NCBI GenBank assembly: GCA_013697245.1
Contig: JACCXH010000051.1
Span: forward strand, 181,794-245,793
Reading direction: 5' to 3'
DNA: 64,000 nucleotides
From: Bacteroidota bacterium
Lineage (GTDB): Bacteria > Bacteroidota > Bacteroidia > B-17B0 > Aurantibacillaceae
The notes under the pieces are model-generated. The model was not told where the DNA came from. It saw nothing but the letters and a program-made list of their open reading frames with translations, and did no database searches. Position 1 is the first letter of the stretch. Each line of letters starts with the position of its first letter. Below are positions 62,410 to 64,000 of the stretch, piece by piece. The position numbers were made by a program, and so were the translations under genes.

Positions 62410-62486
62410 AATTTGGAATTGGCTCTATCATCCTAGCCTCTTTAGGCTTATGGATTGGTTACGAGTTCTTCTTTAAAGGCAAATAA
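62388..62486 (+). other. -1 frame extension of gene I encoding a membrane anchor
   Basis: The -1 frame is open from the A9 run to TAA at 62484-62486. It gives V-P-S-A-V-Q-L-E-F then a hydrophobic helix (GIGSIILASLGLWIGY) and FFFKGK. It has no start codon of its own (no ATG, GTG or TTG in frame after the run), and gene J follows it after 12 bp, while the gap after the zero-frame stop would be 89 bp in an operon with 1-24 bp gaps. I infer programmed ribosomal or transcriptional slippage, giving lysin with and without an anchor. Confidence 0.55.
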
Positions 62487-62498
62487 AATTTAGAAATC

Positions 62499-63725
62499 AT
62501 GAAAGCAGAAGTAAATAAAATAATCGAAGATTTTTTAAATCTTACGGGAGAAAAAACACCAAAAGATTTTAAAGAAGATCTAAAAGTGGTTGCAAAAGCC
62601 ATGCGACAAAATTACGACGATGAGGAAGCTATTATTAAACTGGACTTTGTAAGGCAGAAATTAGAGAACGGTTTGGAACACGCTAGTAAGTGGGGAGAAA
62701 TTACCGTTGTGATTATGGACACGGAATATGACATCGAAAGTTATTACAAAAAAAATAAAGGCAATAGTGATCTGGGTAAAATGAGACCGCAAAAAAAATC
62801 ATTAGGCAAGTTGGTAGATGAAGGCGAAGTACCTACTTCAAAAAGCCGTGCGGATAATTATTGGGAAGGAAAAACAAAAGTTATTTTTACTCCCAATAAT
62901 AAACAGATCCGTTCGGGGTCAGATATTCCAAAATCCTATGATTATGATAACATAGAGTTTTTAGAAAATCATTACAATTTAAAATCCATTGAGTTCGGTA
63001 ACTGGTTATCGCAACAAGATCGTAAAAATTATTTAGCTGGCCTTGGATTAGCCTTATTTGATTTAACTGGGATTTTAGGCTTTGCCCCTTCCAAAATTTC
63101 ATTAAAGAAAAAAATAACTGTTGCCTTTGGTGCAAGGGGTCGGGGTTCTGCGTTAGCGCATTTTGAATCCGATACCTTCGCCATTAACATTACCCGTTAC
63201 AGCAGACCAAGAAAAGGCTCAACATTAAAGCCAAGCTTTGACCGTACAAAACTATTAACCCTTTCCGGTGGCGTTGGTTCCTTCGCTCACGAATATGGTC
63301 ACGCTTTGGATTATTTTGGCGGTACGTTTGCAGAGCGTGGTAAAACCGATGCGTTGAGTGATGGAAGAAGCCTGAGAATAAGAACGGATAAAAAACAATT
63401 ACAAAAGAACACGTTAAGGGGTTTAATGGAGCGTTTGCTCAATAAAATCATTTGGAGTGGGGAGAATAAGCATAGCGCCTATTTCCTGCGCTTAAAATCA
63501 AAACAAAAGAGTTTAAAGCTAACCGACTATTATTTCCGCAGGAATGAATTGTTTGCAAGAGCCTTTGAATCTTATGTGCATTACAAAATGGCAAAGAAAC
63601 GCTACAAAAACATCTTTCTTGCTGAAACCAAATACGACTCTAAGATTTATTTAACGCCGCAGGAAATTAAAAAGATCGAACCTGATTTTGACGCTTTTAT
63701 TAGCGCACTCAAAAAAGTCATTTAA
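62499..63725 (+). CDS. Cassette gene J: LPD1-type zinc metallopeptidase-like (polyvalent protein) domain
   Basis: 408 residues. Helical N-terminus (1-65). About 160-280 is an LPD1 (large polyvalent-protein-associated domain 1) block: FGNWLSQQDRKNYLAGLGLAL, LGFAPSKISL, VAFGARGRGSALAHFESDTFAINI, then GSFAHEYGHALDYF with a HExxH zinc site (His264-His268). These domains occur in proteins that phages and conjugative elements carry into the host, usually as parts of very long proteins; here it stands nearly alone. A third zinc ligand could be Glu/Asp downstream (ELFARAFESYVHYK). Expected protein-cleaving effector delivered with the element's DNA. Confidence 0.75.
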   Translation: MKAEVNKIIEDFLNLTGEKTPKDFKEDLKVVAKAMRQNYDDEEAIIKLDFVRQKLENGLEHASKWGEITVVIMDTEYDIESYYKKNKGNSDLGKMRPQKKSLGKLVDEGEVPTSKSRADNYWEGKTKVIFTPNNKQIRSGSDIPKSYDYDNIEFLENHYNLKSIEFGNWLSQQDRKNYLAGLGLALFDLTGILGFAPSKISLKKKITVAFGARGRGSALAHFESDTFAINITRYSRPRKGSTLKPSFDRTKLLTLSGGVGSFAHEYGHALDYFGGTFAERGKTDALSDGRSLRIRTDKKQLQKNTLRGLMERLLNKIIWSGENKHSAYFLRLKSKQKSLKLTDYYFRRNELFARAFESYVHYKMAKKRYKNIFLAETKYDSKIYLTPQEIKKIEPDFDAFISALKKVI

Positions 63726-63748
63726 AAACAACATTAAAATATTAGGCC

Positions 63749-63775
63749 ATGAATACAAAATTTGTTGTTTCCTGA
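63749..63775 (+). pseudogene. Truncated start of the next cassette gene
   Basis: The leader ATTAGGCCATG matches those of genes A and D. The frame reads MNTKFVVS and then TGA at 63773-63775. The upstream spacing (23 bp after gene J) also fits. From here on the sequence is of a different kind, so the element was cut near 63770. Confidence 0.55.
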
Positions 63776-63870
63776 GGGTATTCTATACTTTAGGGATATT
63801 GACGATTATCGAACCTCTAAAATAAATGCCCCAATTTTCGATTTTGTACGTTTGGCGGGCAGTTTAGGCC

Positions 63871-63914
63871 AAAAAAATAGCGGAACCCCTAATTTGCTTA
63901 TAGAAAGTTCCGCT
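63871..63914 (-). terminator. Terminator of tRNA-fMet
   Basis: Eight-bp stem AGCGGAAC (63879-63886) with GTTCCGCT (63907-63914), then seven T on the minus strand (63871-63877). It begins 2 bp after the encoded CCA of the tRNA. Confidence 0.8.
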
Positions 63915-63915
63915 T

Positions 63916-63990
<75 letters not shown>

Positions 63991-64000
63991 CTATATCTTA

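Noticed and set aside
56882..63725. Tailed prophage, type VI secretion or contractile injection cluster
   Set aside because: No terminase, portal, tail tube, sheath, baseplate or AAA+ gene is present, and protein sizes do not fit.

Overview
The window reads as low-GC chromosomal DNA of a Bacteroidota bacterium (Flavobacteriales/Sphingobacteriales-like; genus not resolvable). Evidence: three secreted proteins end in type IX secretion (T9SS) type A sorting domains, the T9SS/gliding lipoprotein SprE/PorW is present, there is a TonB receptor with a carboxypeptidase-regulatory domain, many signal peptides have the MKK...Q form, and -7 boxes of the TAnnTTTG type precede several genes.

Layout. 1-25.6 kb is ordinary core and envelope material: an ExbB/TolQ-like protein (cut by the left edge), a LysM lytic transglycosylase, a TonB receptor, a saccharopine dehydrogenase-like enzyme, three related small exported proteins, a cyclophilin, an ArsC/Spx-like protein, a secreted TPR-CHAT protein, a Wzz-like protein, a MacB-type ABC export cluster (ATPase, two permeases, HlyD adaptor), Lon, a GT39 glycosyltransferase with a PAP2 phosphatase, and MazG. 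25.7-34.6 kb is a two-component module (TPR histidine kinase plus LytTR regulator) flanked by two T9SS proteins with nearly the same 300-residue C-terminal half. Both flanking promoters carry direct repeats in 21-bp register exactly 30 bp before a -7 box, so I propose that the LytTR regulator controls both. 34.6-54.4 kb is again core/envelope: a PagL-like deacylase, a DUF2807 lipoprotein with an apparent ATA start, a C1 peptidase, AtpZ/AtpI-like proteins and bactofilin, SprE/PorW, a PfkB kinase, tRNA-Asn, a BamA/TamA-like barrel flanked by a cupin gene and a remnant of that gene's 3' end, a BNR/T9SS protein, a dihydrolipoamide acyltransferase (E2), NamZ, a LolC-like permease and Era.

54.4-63.8 kb is accessory: a SymE-like toxin, an unidentified 297-residue protein, a NarL-type regulator with a truncated kinase partner, a fragment of a beta-helix protein, and then ten tightly packed same-strand genes (56.88-63.73 kb). 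These encode membrane-linked, small beta-rich, coiled-coil, SH3/annexin-like, lysin and LPD1-zincin proteins. The set looks like a structural/lysis cassette of an undescribed, probably non-tailed virus or related element: no terminase, portal, tail, integrase or replication gene is seen, and the next gene stops after eight codons just before an initiator tRNA. The lysin may be made in a second, membrane-anchored form by -1 slippage on nine adenines.
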